From NCBI GenBank assembly GCA_945787295.1, contig CALZHQ010000095.1, positions 1 to 9,689 on the forward strand: 9,689 nt of DNA, in the 5' to 3' direction. A program made the translations under genes and the position numbers. Below the pieces are notes generated by a model. The model did no database searches. It worked only from the letters and a program-made list of their open reading frames with translations, and was not told where the DNA came from. This DNA comes from an uncultured Desulfuromonadales bacterium (GTDB lineage Bacteria > Desulfobacterota > Desulfuromonadia > Desulfuromonadales > Geopsychrobacteraceae). Below are positions 1 through 7,739 of the stretch, in pieces. Every line of letters starts with the position of its first letter. Position 1 is the stretch's first letter.

Positions 1-610
1 GACATCGTCGTCCCGCATCTCGGCAAACGACTTCAGCCGCGCCCGGCTGCGGTCCCAGGGGTGCTGGTTGTGCAGCACCATCGCCCAGCGCCGCAGCGCT
101 TCGAGCTCGGGCTGCTCCTCGGCGACATCGAGGATGTCGTCGACGCTGTAGTGTCGGTGGTCGGGGTTGAAGTCGCCGAGGACGGTGGTTTTGGCGTCGG
201 CGGTGGTGAGCGCCTCGGCGATGGTCGCCTTGATCGGCGGGAGCTCCGAAGCACGATAGAGCTTGTTCGAGAAGCCGTCGAAGAGCATGCCGAACAGATC
301 ATCTTCAGCCGTCTGATCCCATTTGGCCGGCAGTTTTCCGTAGGCCTCGAGAACGCTGGCGGACTTTGCTTCGCGATTCTCTCTGGGGCGCAGCAGCGGG
401 ACGAACACATCTTCGCGGGTGCGCGGGACGTCGCGCCAGCGGGTCGGCCGTTTTTCGTACATCGCCAGGGCGAAGCGGTTGGCCCAGAACAGGTGCAGGC
501 CGAGGGGCCTTCAACTGATCAAGATCGGCGATGATCGAGAAATCGAGATCGACAAAGATACTTGAGGGGAATACCAGCTTGCCGTGTTTGTTCAGTCGAA
601 ATGGCTTCAT
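1..610 (-). pseudogene. 3-oxoacyl-ACP synthase III-like protein, N-terminal part, frameshifted, runs off the left edge
   Basis: The start ATG (610-608) is preceded by a strong AGGAGG Shine-Dalgarno about 4 bases upstream. The first 35 codons read MKPFRLNKHGKLVFP and so on to DQLKA in one frame. From about 504 the recognisable protein continues in a different frame (LGLHLFWANRFALAMYEKRP, then WRDVPRTREDVFVPLL and, near the edge, ELEALRRWAMVLHNQHPWDR). That second frame stays open for 168 codons to the window edge. From memory, both parts match one family of long proteins with an N-terminal domain of unknown role and a C-terminal beta-ketoacyl-ACP synthase III (FabH-like) domain. In that family I recall roughly 30 residues between DQLKA and LHLFW, which are missing here. 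The simplest reading is a frame-breaking deletion, or a one-base error in the CCCC run at 504-507. The catalytic domain would lie outside the window. An internal ATG at 462 could in principle start a shortened product. Confidence 0.68.
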
Positions 611-1208
611 AAGTCCTCCTTGCTGTTGTCAGCGGATATAAATTTGCCTTTGTCCTTGGTTAAATAAGGTTGCGCCGACGGCGCCCGTGGCAATGAAACT
701 CAAAATCGGCCTTTCCTGGCAACAGAGCCCCGGATGTGACCGCAGTAAATATTTTCGGTTTTCAGTTTGTCAGCAAAAAGTCATGCAACCAGTCGCAGAT
801 CACGCTAGCCCTTGGTCGTCCTGAGAGCTGAAAATAATGCGGTTTGCAGGACTGGGGCCAAACTCATTAGGCACAAGCCACATATTGTATACACTATATT
901 GATTTCAGTACCTTGCTTTCTGGTTTGTTTTTTCCAAACCTTTGATTTTGAAAAATATACACTTCATTTTTGCTTGTTTTGGTTATGAAAAATCGCCTGA
1001 AATGGCCATTTACTGCCTGTAGCTTGTGTCCCTACCTGCGGGAACGACTTTGATTTGGTTACGAAATTGTCCGTCAGTAAAATCGTTCATATTCTGCGAG
1101 CGGGATGAGAACCTCTTTGTTCAGAAACCACAGGTAGATCGAGAACACCATTGTTCAAGAGTCTTCGGCCGTTCAGGGCACAGCGGACAGAATGTTTTGT
1201 GAAAGGTG

Positions 1209-1260
1209 TGAATCATCAGGACACTATTGCGTGCTTCGCAAGCGGGTGCGCAATGATTCA
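1209..1260. repeat. Interrupted inverted repeat
   Basis: TGAATCAT (1209-1216) is matched by ATGATTCA (1253-1260). An inner pair, TTGCG (1227-1231) and CGCAA (1249-1253), nests inside. If the 10 bases at 1217-1226 were absent from the left arm, the two arms would form a continuous 12-bp palindrome arm (TGAATCATTGCG). It may be a protein-binding site, an RNA hairpin or a decayed element end; the sequence alone does not decide. Confidence 0.45.
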
Positions 1261-1359
1261 GATATTGGCAATTTCAATCTATAGAATTAAACCAAGTTGG
1301 TTTCTTTGTATTGGTCAATGCAGGTCAACCAGAAAGCAAATTTAAGTCGGTTTGTCTGT

Positions 1360-1399
1360 CCCCTGTCGGTTGTTTTTACCGAATCTAAATGGACAGGGG
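1360..1399 (+). terminator. Nested hairpin, terminator-like on the plus strand
   Basis: CCCCTGTC (1360-1367) pairs perfectly with GACAGGGG (1392-1399), and a smaller CGGT/ACCG pair (1367-1370 with 1378-1381) nests inside. On the plus strand the stem is followed by TTTGCTTTGCTCT, a broken T-rich run. It resembles a terminator or the 3' end of a structured RNA, but no plus-strand gene is recognisable upstream, so the role is uncertain. Confidence 0.35.
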
Positions 1400-1844
1400 T
1401 TTGCTTTGCTCTCGAGAATCGCTTCTGATGACTCTGCAAATTATCCCTGCCTGGCCCTCCTCGTTGTCACATAAGACGTTCACAGTTAGCGAGAACTCAG
1501 AAGCAGGCATTGTGTCTATTTTCTTTAACTCTATTTCCTAATTAAAACAAGAAATTTCCGACTGTCAAGCTAGAGAACCGAGCAAATTATTTACCGTTCA
1601 GCGGCTGTCGATCGTCTCCAGAGTGCGGGTCGCTTTAATCGCTCCTGCACTCGGAAAAACCAAGGGAAAACAACGACAAAGTGAATCTTTCTGGTTTTTT
1701 AAAGCTCAGCCTGGCTCTGGTTTGAACAGTCTCGGGAGGGACAGGGGGATGGCGGGATGGGTTGGAATGTCTTGCTGTCACGAAAAGACCGCAGCTGCTG
1801 CTCGATTATCCGTTCCTTGACGGTGCCTGAAAGGTGGTTGGCGC

Positions 1845-2627
1845 TTAGAGCGAAGAGAGGAACGTCATTATTGCCTGGTTCACCTGTTCCGGTTGGTCAA
1901 CCGGCGACAGATGCCGTGAGTTTCGAATGACGGTCAGCTCTGCCCGGGGCATTTTTGCAATATATGCTTCTTTGAAGGGGACCGGCGTGTAATCGCCGTC
2001 GGCGGCGATCACCAGGGTGGGGGATTTGATGCTGCTGATGCGATCTGCCACGCTCCAGCCGATGATGGCATTAATTGACTTCAGGTAGGCCTTTTTGTCG
2101 TTTTTTGCCCAGCGCTGAACCAGCGTCTTCTGCAGTGACTTCTGCTGTGGCTCGGGCAGGAGAATCTTCCCCAGCAATTGGGCCATATGCTTCATACCCA
2201 GACAACGAACGATCATTTTTCGTTGCAGAAAGGCGATGCGCTCCGGGAAGCTGCGCAGGACGAGCTCCGGCCCGCTGTTGATGATGATCAGGCTGTTAAC
2301 CAGTTCGGGGGAATCAACAGCGAGTTGAAAGGCGACCATGCCCCCCAGGGAAAGACCTGCCAGGTGGACTGCGGGAAGTTTCAGGGCGCGGATCAGTCTG
2401 GCCGTATCTGCGGCAAAAAGAGGGACGCTGTAAGGACCGGGCGGTTTGCCCGACTTACCATGTCCGCGCAGGTCGACGGTAAACGTTTGAAAGTGCCTGG
2501 AGAGAGGCTCCACCTGGTATTCCCAATCGAGGGTGCTCGATCCCAGACCGTGGATCAGCAGAAGCGGTGGGCCTTCCCCCTGGACTTCATAATAAATGTC
2601 CAGCTCGTCAGTCTGCAGTACGGGCAT
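1845..2627 (-). CDS. Alpha/beta-hydrolase
   Basis: A 260-residue alpha/beta-hydrolase of typical single-domain length with no signal peptide, so cytoplasmic. Visible landmarks are the oxyanion-hole HGLG (residues 26-29), DLRGHGKS (52-59), the nucleophile elbow GLSLGG with Ser93, a likely acid residue at Asp212 (or Asp210) in AADGDYTP, and catalytic His239 in NSRHLSP. The triad therefore looks complete. The overall style resembles enol-lactonase/esterase-type members, but substrate cannot be read from sequence. It is the last gene of the minus-strand PHA run, 59 bases after phaA, with a strong hairpin in between. The context makes a role in PHA turnover (depolymerase, oligomer hydrolase or thioesterase) possible but unproven. 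No good Shine-Dalgarno precedes the ATG. That start is kept because the conserved fold begins soon after it and no better upstream start is seen. Confidence 0.85.
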   Translation of the reverse strand: MPVLQTDELDIYYEVQGEGPPLLLIHGLGSSTLDWEYQVEPLSRHFQTFTVDLRGHGKSGKPPGPYSVPLFAADTARLIRALKLPAVHLAGLSLGGMVAFQLAVDSPELVNSLIIINSGPELVLRSFPERIAFLQRKMIVRCLGMKHMAQLLGKILLPEPQQKSLQKTLVQRWAKNDKKAYLKSINAIIGWSVADRISSIKSPTLVIAADGDYTPVPFKEAYIAKMPRAELTVIRNSRHLSPVDQPEQVNQAIMTFLSSL

Positions 2628-2643
2628 ATAGAGACCATTTCTA

Positions 2644-2671
2644 AATTCCCCGCAGCAGGCTGCGGGGAATT
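2644..2671 (-). terminator. Strong hairpin between phaA and the hydrolase gene
   Basis: A perfect 13-bp inverted repeat (arms 2644-2656 and 2659-2671, AATTCCCCGCAGC and its complement) is separated by only two bases. It can be extended by a few pairs with a one-base bulge. It lies 15 bases beyond the phaA stop. On the minus strand it is followed by AATTTAGAAATGG rather than a proper T run, so it may act as a partial terminator or as an RNA-stabilising or processing hairpin. Confidence 0.55.
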
Positions 2672-2686
2672 AGACCCTATGTTTGA

Positions 2687-3862
<1,176 letters not shown>

Positions 3863-4079
3863 GTGGTAATCTCCACGGCGAATGGTTACTGTCGTCAAGA
3901 CGAAAGTTATTCTATCAGAATCGAGAATCCGCTGCTGCAGATCTGCCCCGAGCTGCTCACCGCCGACGGCGCCGAGCGACGCTTCCTGCCTGCTGTTGGT
4001 GGCACATGGATGGTTCGTTCAGCAGGACGGGGTGCGGGGTTGGGGAGAAGAGAAGCATAAGGAGCGGCCCTTATTGGCC

Positions 4080-4111
4080 TGAAATAAGAGCCGAGGGGGG
4101 ACCCTCGGCTC
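4080..4111 (-). terminator. Intrinsic terminator after phaB
   Basis: A perfect 10-bp GC-rich stem (4088-4097 with 4102-4111, GAGCCGAGGG and its complement) has a 4-base loop. On the minus strand it is followed by TTATTTC (4087-4081). It starts 20 bases beyond the phaB stop. This is the most terminator-like of the hairpins within the PHA run and suggests that phaA is expressed by readthrough or from a separate promoter. Confidence 0.7.
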
Positions 4112-4131
4112 CGGGTTGAGCAAACGTTCTG

Positions 4132-4890
4132 TTACACCTGCATCCCACCGCCGATCGGGAGAGTACGGGTGGTGAAGTAATCATTTTCGATAATGTAGCG
4201 CACGCTGTGGGCGATCTCCGAAGGTTCGGCGAGACGTCGCAGCGGAATCTCCATCTTTATTTTGTCGAGCACTGAGTCAGGGATCGATTTGACCATTTCA
4301 GTGTTGGCAAAACCGGGGGCGACGGCGCCGCAACGGACCCCGTAACGGGCCAGTTCTTTGCCCCAGGTGGCGGTCAGGGCAGAGACTCCGGCCTTGGCGG
4401 CCGAGTAGTTGCTCTGGCCGATGTTGCCGTCTCGGCTGATGCTGCTGATATTGACGATGACGCCTTTGCGACCGTTTTCGACCATTTTGGCAGCGGCTTC
4501 GCGGCCGCAGAGGAAAACCCCGGTCAGGTTGACGTTGATGACCTGCTGCCAGGCTTCATAGGTCATCTTCTTGGTGACGCCGTCCTTGTACTTGATCAGC
4601 AGCCCATCGCGGGTGATGCCGGCGTTGTTGACCAGCCCGTCAATCTGGCCGAAATCGCTTTGGATCTTATCAAATGCTTCGACCACATGGGTTTCGTTGG
4701 CGACGTTGGCGGCATATGTGCGCACTTCTACACCATATTCCTTCAGTGTATTTGCCGCTTCATCCAGGCCCTCCTGGTTCAGGTCGATCAGGGCCAGTTT
4801 GCCGCCGGCGGTGGCCAGATCTTTGGCGATCTCGAAACCGAGTCCGCGCGCTGCGCCGGTAATGACAAACACGTTATTCTTGATGTCCAT
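4132..4890 (-). CDS. phaB: Acetoacetyl-CoA reductase, short-chain dehydrogenase/reductase
   Basis: A 252-residue classical SDR that reduces acetoacetyl-CoA to (R)-3-hydroxybutyryl-CoA for the synthase. The Rossmann glycine motif TGAARGLG is at residues 11-18, NNAG at 88-91, Asn121 sits in NVNLTG, and the active site has Ser149 plus YxxxK (Tyr162, Lys166) in NYSAAKAG. The role is assigned from position between phaC and phaA; by sequence alone FabG-type ketoreductases are hard to separate. An acidic residue at the end of beta-strand 2 (Asp36 in LALIDLN) favours NADH. Arg15 in the glycine motif is sometimes associated with NADPH, so cofactor use is not settled. The ATG at 4890 has GGAG 5 bases upstream. 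It lies 66 bases after phaC with a hairpin between them. Confidence 0.92.
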   Translation of the reverse strand: MDIKNNVFVITGAARGLGFEIAKDLATAGGKLALIDLNQEGLDEAANTLKEYGVEVRTYAANVANETHVVEAFDKIQSDFGQIDGLVNNAGITRDGLLIKYKDGVTKKMTYEAWQQVINVNLTGVFLCGREAAAKMVENGRKGVIVNISSISRDGNIGQSNYSAAKAGVSALTATWGKELARYGVRCGAVAPGFANTEMVKSIPDSVLDKIKMEIPLRRLAEPSEIAHSVRYIIENDYFTTRTLPIGGGMQV

Positions 4891-4915
4891 AAATGCTCCA
4901 TCCTAAGGGAAAGAC

Positions 4916-4937
4916 GCCCGCAGCAGTCTCTGCGGGC
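4916..4937 (-). terminator. Hairpin between phaC and phaB (attenuator-like)
   Basis: An 8-bp GC-rich stem (GCCCGCAG at 4916-4923 with CTGCGGGC at 4930-4937) has a 6-base loop and starts 19 bases past the phaC stop. The minus-strand tail GTCTTTCCC is only weakly T-rich. It probably reduces rather than abolishes readthrough, or protects the phaEC message. Confidence 0.5.
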
Positions 4938-4956
4938 ACGTTATAAACGACGTGAA

Positions 4957-6018
4957 CTACAGTCGCTGGTTGATCCACTCGGCAATCCTGGGGGCCAGGG
5001 TCGCCTGGGTTTTTCCGGAGACGAACATGCCGACATGCCCGACCGGGAAAGAGAGTTCCTGCTTGTCCTTGGTGCCGACATGCTCGAGCAGGCCCTTTGC
5101 CGCTGCCGGCGGCACCAGGGTGTCGAAATCGGCGTAAACACAGAGCACCGGCATGCTGATCTGCTTCAGGTCGACCCGCTGGCCGCCGAGCTCTAATTCA
5201 CCTTTGACCAGCTTGTTCTCCTGGAACAGGTCTTTGGTGTTCTGGCGCAACACCTCGCCCGGCTGATCGGGGCTGTCGAAAATCCAGCTTTCCATCCGCA
5301 GGAAGTCGGCCAGCTTGTCCGCATCGCCCATCACATCAACCATGTTGATATATTTCTGAACCGTCAGGGTGAACGGCTGCAGCATCTGGTAGGACTGATT
5401 CATCAGGTCGCCCGGAACGATCCCGTAGGCATCGATCATCAGGTCGACATCCATCTCCTTGGCCCAGACGAACAGCAGGCTGTCGTTGGTTTCGAAATCG
5501 ACCGGCGCCACCATGGTGATCAGGTTCTTGACCTTTTCCGGGTGCAGCGCCGCGTAGATGGTCGAGAAGGTGCCGCCCTGGCAGACGCCGAGCAGGTTGA
5601 TGGCGTCGAGCTGGTGCTGTGCGCGGATATGCTCGATGCAGTCATCCATGAAACCGTTGATGAGATCGTCCATGGTCAGGTGGCGATCCATGCGGTCGGC
5701 ATAGCCCCAGTCGATCAGGTAGACGTCCTGCCCCTGGTCGAGCAGGTTACGGATCATCGAGCGGCTCGGCTGCAGGTCGAGCATGGTGTAGCGGTTGACC
5801 ATGGCGTAGACGATCAGGGTCGGCACCGGGCAGACCTTCTTCACGCGGGCCTGGTAACGGTAAAGTTTGCGCTTGCCGTCCTCGTAGACCAGTTCCTTGG
5901 GGGTCTCCGCCAGATTGATCTCGTCGACTGAGGCCAGGTTTTCGACCCCTTTTTTCAGGTTGTCGGCGAACGCCTTGAATTCTTCCATCGATTCCTGAAA
6001 CTGTTGTGTGTAATTCAT
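4957..6018 (-). CDS. phaC: Class III poly(3-hydroxyalkanoate) synthase, catalytic subunit PhaC
   Basis: This is the polymerising subunit, which transfers 3-hydroxyacyl groups from CoA thioesters to the growing chain on the granule surface. It has an alpha/beta-hydrolase fold and a lipase-like box with Cys in place of Ser (GVCQGG). With the chosen start, the triad falls at Cys146, Asp299 (ADFDTLVPP) and His328 (FPVGHVG). That is a constant offset of 3 from the known triad Cys149/Asp302/His331 of the Allochromatium vinosum class III enzyme, which supports both identity and start. The 353-residue length is typical of class III and much shorter than class I/II enzymes. The ATG at 6018 has GAGGA 7 bases upstream. 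A further ATG at 6036 overlaps the phaE stop (ATGA) and would add 6 residues, but it lacks a Shine-Dalgarno. PhaC of this class requires PhaE, encoded just upstream, so the two are surely co-transcribed. Confidence 0.97.
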   Translation of the reverse strand: MNYTQQFQESMEEFKAFADNLKKGVENLASVDEINLAETPKELVYEDGKRKLYRYQARVKKVCPVPTLIVYAMVNRYTMLDLQPSRSMIRNLLDQGQDVYLIDWGYADRMDRHLTMDDLINGFMDDCIEHIRAQHQLDAINLLGVCQGGTFSTIYAALHPEKVKNLITMVAPVDFETNDSLLFVWAKEMDVDLMIDAYGIVPGDLMNQSYQMLQPFTLTVQKYINMVDVMGDADKLADFLRMESWIFDSPDQPGEVLRQNTKDLFQENKLVKGELELGGQRVDLKQISMPVLCVYADFDTLVPPAAAKGLLEHVGTKDKQELSFPVGHVGMFVSGKTQATLAPRIAEWINQRL

Positions 6019-6032
6019 ATGATCGTCCTCAC

Positions 6033-7409
6033 TCATTCAGCCGAGGTGTTCGCAGGCTTTTTGGCTCTGCTGGTGGTTTTGGGGCTCCGGGCGGCGGTGG
6101 TTTTCTTGGCCGTCGTGGTGGTTGCTTTCTTGGTGGTTGCAGCGGTTGCTTTTTTAGCTGTGGTGGCCCTGGGTTTTGCGGCTGGTTTGCTTTGCTGCGC
6201 GACAGCCGCCTGGGCTGACTTCTCGGCCGCGTCCGCCTGCACCTGGACTTTGGTCAGGGCCGCCTCCAGCTCCTGGAAGCGTTCTTCGTTGGCTGCGACG
6301 GCCTGCTGGGCGGTTTTGGCTTCCGCGGCCAGTTGTTGTTGCTGCTTGCGGGATTGACGCAGCTCGCGCTTGAGCTGAATGATCTCTTTTGCCGCCAGAT
6401 CGACATCGCGCTTCAGGGCGATCGGGGTCTGGTCGAGCACTTTTTCAACGAGTTTGTTGACCTGCAATTTCAGGCGCAGGCCGGCAGAGGTGAATTCCCG
6501 TTGCGTCTTGGCGAACTCTTGACTGCCGAAGACTTCAAGGAAGACCGCCTCATTTTCCCTGGTCCAGAGGCTGCAGAAGTCGTGGAACTTGATCGGCGGC
6601 TCGTTGTTCAGTGAGCGTTCGACCAGCTTGGCCTGGAAGCGGTTGCCCGATTTCCGCGCCGTCTCTTCAATCAGCTTGCCCATGGTTGCGAAGGACTGGA
6701 CATAATCGAGGGAGAGGCTGACCGCCGTAGAGATTTCCTGAGTTGTTTCGCGGTGGATGCCGACCTGCGGGGCGAGCAGGTATTTGTCCGTCTGCTCTTT
6801 CCAGCTGCCGAAGGTCTCCAGCAGCTTGTCGAAGCCTTGAGACGTCGTGGTGTTAGTCAGCTGGTTGAACAGCCCCTGGTAGGTGGTGAAAAGCTGGCCG
6901 TAAAGATCGCCCCCCGGCAGCTTGGCGCCCTGCAGCATGCCGAACAGTTGCTGCAGCTCGTCGGTCAGGTTGCGGCTGCTGAAGAACGAAAAGAAGGGGT
7001 GCTCCTGCTGCATGAAGTTGTTCAGGAAGCTGCTCGGGTCGGCCCAGTTCTGCCCGCCCATAAACGGGTTCTGCAGCCCGCCCGGGAATTTCATGTTGGC
7101 GAGCCAGCTTTTGTAGAACTCCTGCAGGACAGTGAAATTGAACTGCCGCAAAAGTTCGGTCGGCAGTTTGTCACCCAAGGCCTGCTGAATGCTTTGCTGC
7201 AGGTTGGTGCCAAAGCTGGTGAACTGTTCAAGTAGCTCCTGCTGGGTTTTCAGCAGATCGCTAAAATCGATTGGGACCTGTTGTCTGGTGGCGCCCTGAA
7301 TACCCTTCGTCAGGTCTTCGCTCCAGCTGGCATATTGTTTGGTCAGCTTCTGCTGCTGCTCCTGCCAGGTGTTGAGCCACTCTGCCTGTTGTTTAAAAAG
7401 ATCTTCCAT
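6033..7409 (-). CDS. phaE: Class III PHA synthase subunit PhaE with coiled coil and histone-like tail
   Basis: PhaE is the non-catalytic partner that activates PhaC. This one is 458 residues, about 100 longer than the A. vinosum protein. Residues 1 to about 330 carry the PhaE-type region, rich in Gln, Phe and Trp and predicted helical, including NPFMGGQNWADP (114-125) and FHDFCSLWTRENEAVFLEVF (275-294). Residues about 335-400 are heptad-like and charged (KEIIQLKRELRQSRKQQQQL), a likely coiled coil. Residues 404-458 are low-complexity Lys/Ala/Thr/Pro with repeated AKKAT, TKKAT and AKKTT units, like histone H1 or the DNA-binding tail of PhaF-type phasins. The tail may bind DNA or polyphosphate and tie granules to the nucleoid, which is inference. 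The ATG at 7409 has AAGGGGA about 7 bases upstream. It is the first gene of the PHA run, with a candidate promoter at 7546-7574. Confidence 0.93.
   Translation of the reverse strand: MEDLFKQQAEWLNTWQEQQQKLTKQYASWSEDLTKGIQGATRQQVPIDFSDLLKTQQELLEQFTSFGTNLQQSIQQALGDKLPTELLRQFNFTVLQEFYKSWLANMKFPGGLQNPFMGGQNWADPSSFLNNFMQQEHPFFSFFSSRNLTDELQQLFGMLQGAKLPGGDLYGQLFTTYQGLFNQLTNTTTSQGFDKLLETFGSWKEQTDKYLLAPQVGIHRETTQEISTAVSLSLDYVQSFATMGKLIEETARKSGNRFQAKLVERSLNNEPPIKFHDFCSLWTRENEAVFLEVFGSQEFAKTQREFTSAGLRLKLQVNKLVEKVLDQTPIALKRDVDLAAKEIIQLKRELRQSRKQQQQLAAEAKTAQQAVAANEERFQELEAALTKVQVQADAAEKSAQAAVAQQSKPAAKPRATTAKKATAATTKKATTTTAKKTTAARSPKTTSRAKKPANTSAE
6036..6200 (-). repeat. Low-complexity repeat coding the basic tail of PhaE
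   Basis: This stretch encodes residues 404-458 of PhaE. On the plus strand it appears as irregular GTTGCTTTCTT- and GGTGGTTG-like repeats, for example at 6120-6128 and 6145-6154. The encoded protein alternates Lys pairs with Ala/Thr/Pro and ends NTSAE. Such DNA is prone to length change between strains. Confidence 0.7.
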
Positions 7410-7526
7410 GAGTTATCCCCTTTTAGTGCTTCAATCCTCTGTAGCGGGTTGAGTCGTTTACTGCCAGTTGCAGTATGTCCTGTAAATATGACTTCAAACG
7501 TTTCATTTGTCGATCTGTGCCATGAA

Positions 7527-7535
7527 TTAAACAAA
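7527..7535 (-). promoter_or_regulatory. Candidate operator (TTTGTTTAA) downstream of the phaE promoter
   Basis: The minus strand reads TTTGTTTAA, identical to the 9-mer at 8525-8533 in the phasin promoter. It starts about 10 bases past the proposed -10 box, close to the expected transcription start, where a bound repressor would block transcription. The link to the XRE regulator is inference. Confidence 0.35.
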
Positions 7536-7545
7536 AGTTAAATAG

Positions 7546-7595
7546 CTTATAAATGATAATACGCTTTTGAACAAGAGAAAAGTGAAATTTTTTTT
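7546..7595 (-). promoter_or_regulatory. Candidate sigma-70-type promoter of phaE, with A-tract
   Basis: On the minus strand TTGTTC (7574-7569) and TATAAG (7551-7546) are separated by 17 bases. The -10 box matches consensus at 5 of 6 positions and the -35 at 3 of 6. An A8 tract (7595-7588 on the minus strand) just upstream could serve as an UP element. It is the best promoter in the gap before phaE. Confidence 0.45.
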
Positions 7596-7739
7596 CCGGG
7601 TGCCGGCTGGCCATGGCTTCTGGTGCGGATGGGCTGGTTCCATTGTGACGGAGAGCGTTTTCGGCGGGGGCCGGAGGACGATAGGCTGAGGCCTGCAGCG
7701 GTTTCGGGGTGGTCGCCTGGGATGAGGGCAGGTTGGTTG

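Larger units (their letters stand above)
611..1844. other. 1.2-kb gene-free, A+T-richer intergenic region
   Basis: No convincing gene is visible on either strand. The two short plus-strand open frames (1151-1345 and 1623-1820) have no good ribosome binding site, and I recognise no domain in them. Base composition is visibly more A+T-rich than in the flanking genes. The region holds several inverted repeats. A weak hairpin at 922-940 (GGTTTG, 7-base T-rich loop, CAAACC) is followed by a T-rich run. The pairs at 1209-1260 and 1360-1399 are listed separately. It lies between the 3' end of the hydrolase gene and the 5' end of the broken KAS III-like gene, so it must contain at least that gene's promoter. 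I could not pick a convincing one. It could be the decayed remains of a lost gene or a non-coding RNA locus. Confidence 0.5.
7410..7739. other. 330-base gap between the XRE regulator gene and phaE
   Basis: No gene is visible. The half next to phaE is A+T-rich and holds the candidate phaE promoter and a TTTGTTTAA site, giving a leader of roughly 130 bases. AAACGTTT (7496-7503) is a small palindrome. The half next to the regulator gene (about 7600-7739) is GC-rich, and I find no convincing terminator there, so readthrough from the regulator gene into phaE is possible. Confidence 0.6.

Noticed and set aside
1151..1345. 64-codon plus-strand open frame
   Set aside because: No convincing Shine-Dalgarno, no recognisable motif, and it spans the inverted repeat at 1209-1260; probably chance.
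1623..1820. 65-codon plus-strand open frame
   Set aside because: No ribosome binding site and no protein-like pattern.
611..1844. CRISPR array or insertion sequence in the gene-free region
   Set aside because: No regularly spaced direct repeats, and no transposase-like open frame or matching terminal inverted repeats with target duplications were visible.
6018..6036. phaC start at the ATG overlapping the phaE stop
   Set aside because: No Shine-Dalgarno precedes it, whereas GAGGA is well placed before the ATG at 6018, and the catalytic residue numbering fits the later start.
6753..7235. Plus-strand open frame of 160 codons opposite phaE
   Set aside because: It is antisense to phaE, whose Gln/Leu-rich codons generate the apparent Leu/Val/Glu-rich protein; no ribosome binding site or recognisable motif.
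7500..7522. Possible sigma-54 promoter (TGGCAC on the minus strand) upstream of phaE
   Set aside because: The -24-like TGGCAC is present but no TTGC-type -12 element follows at the required spacing.
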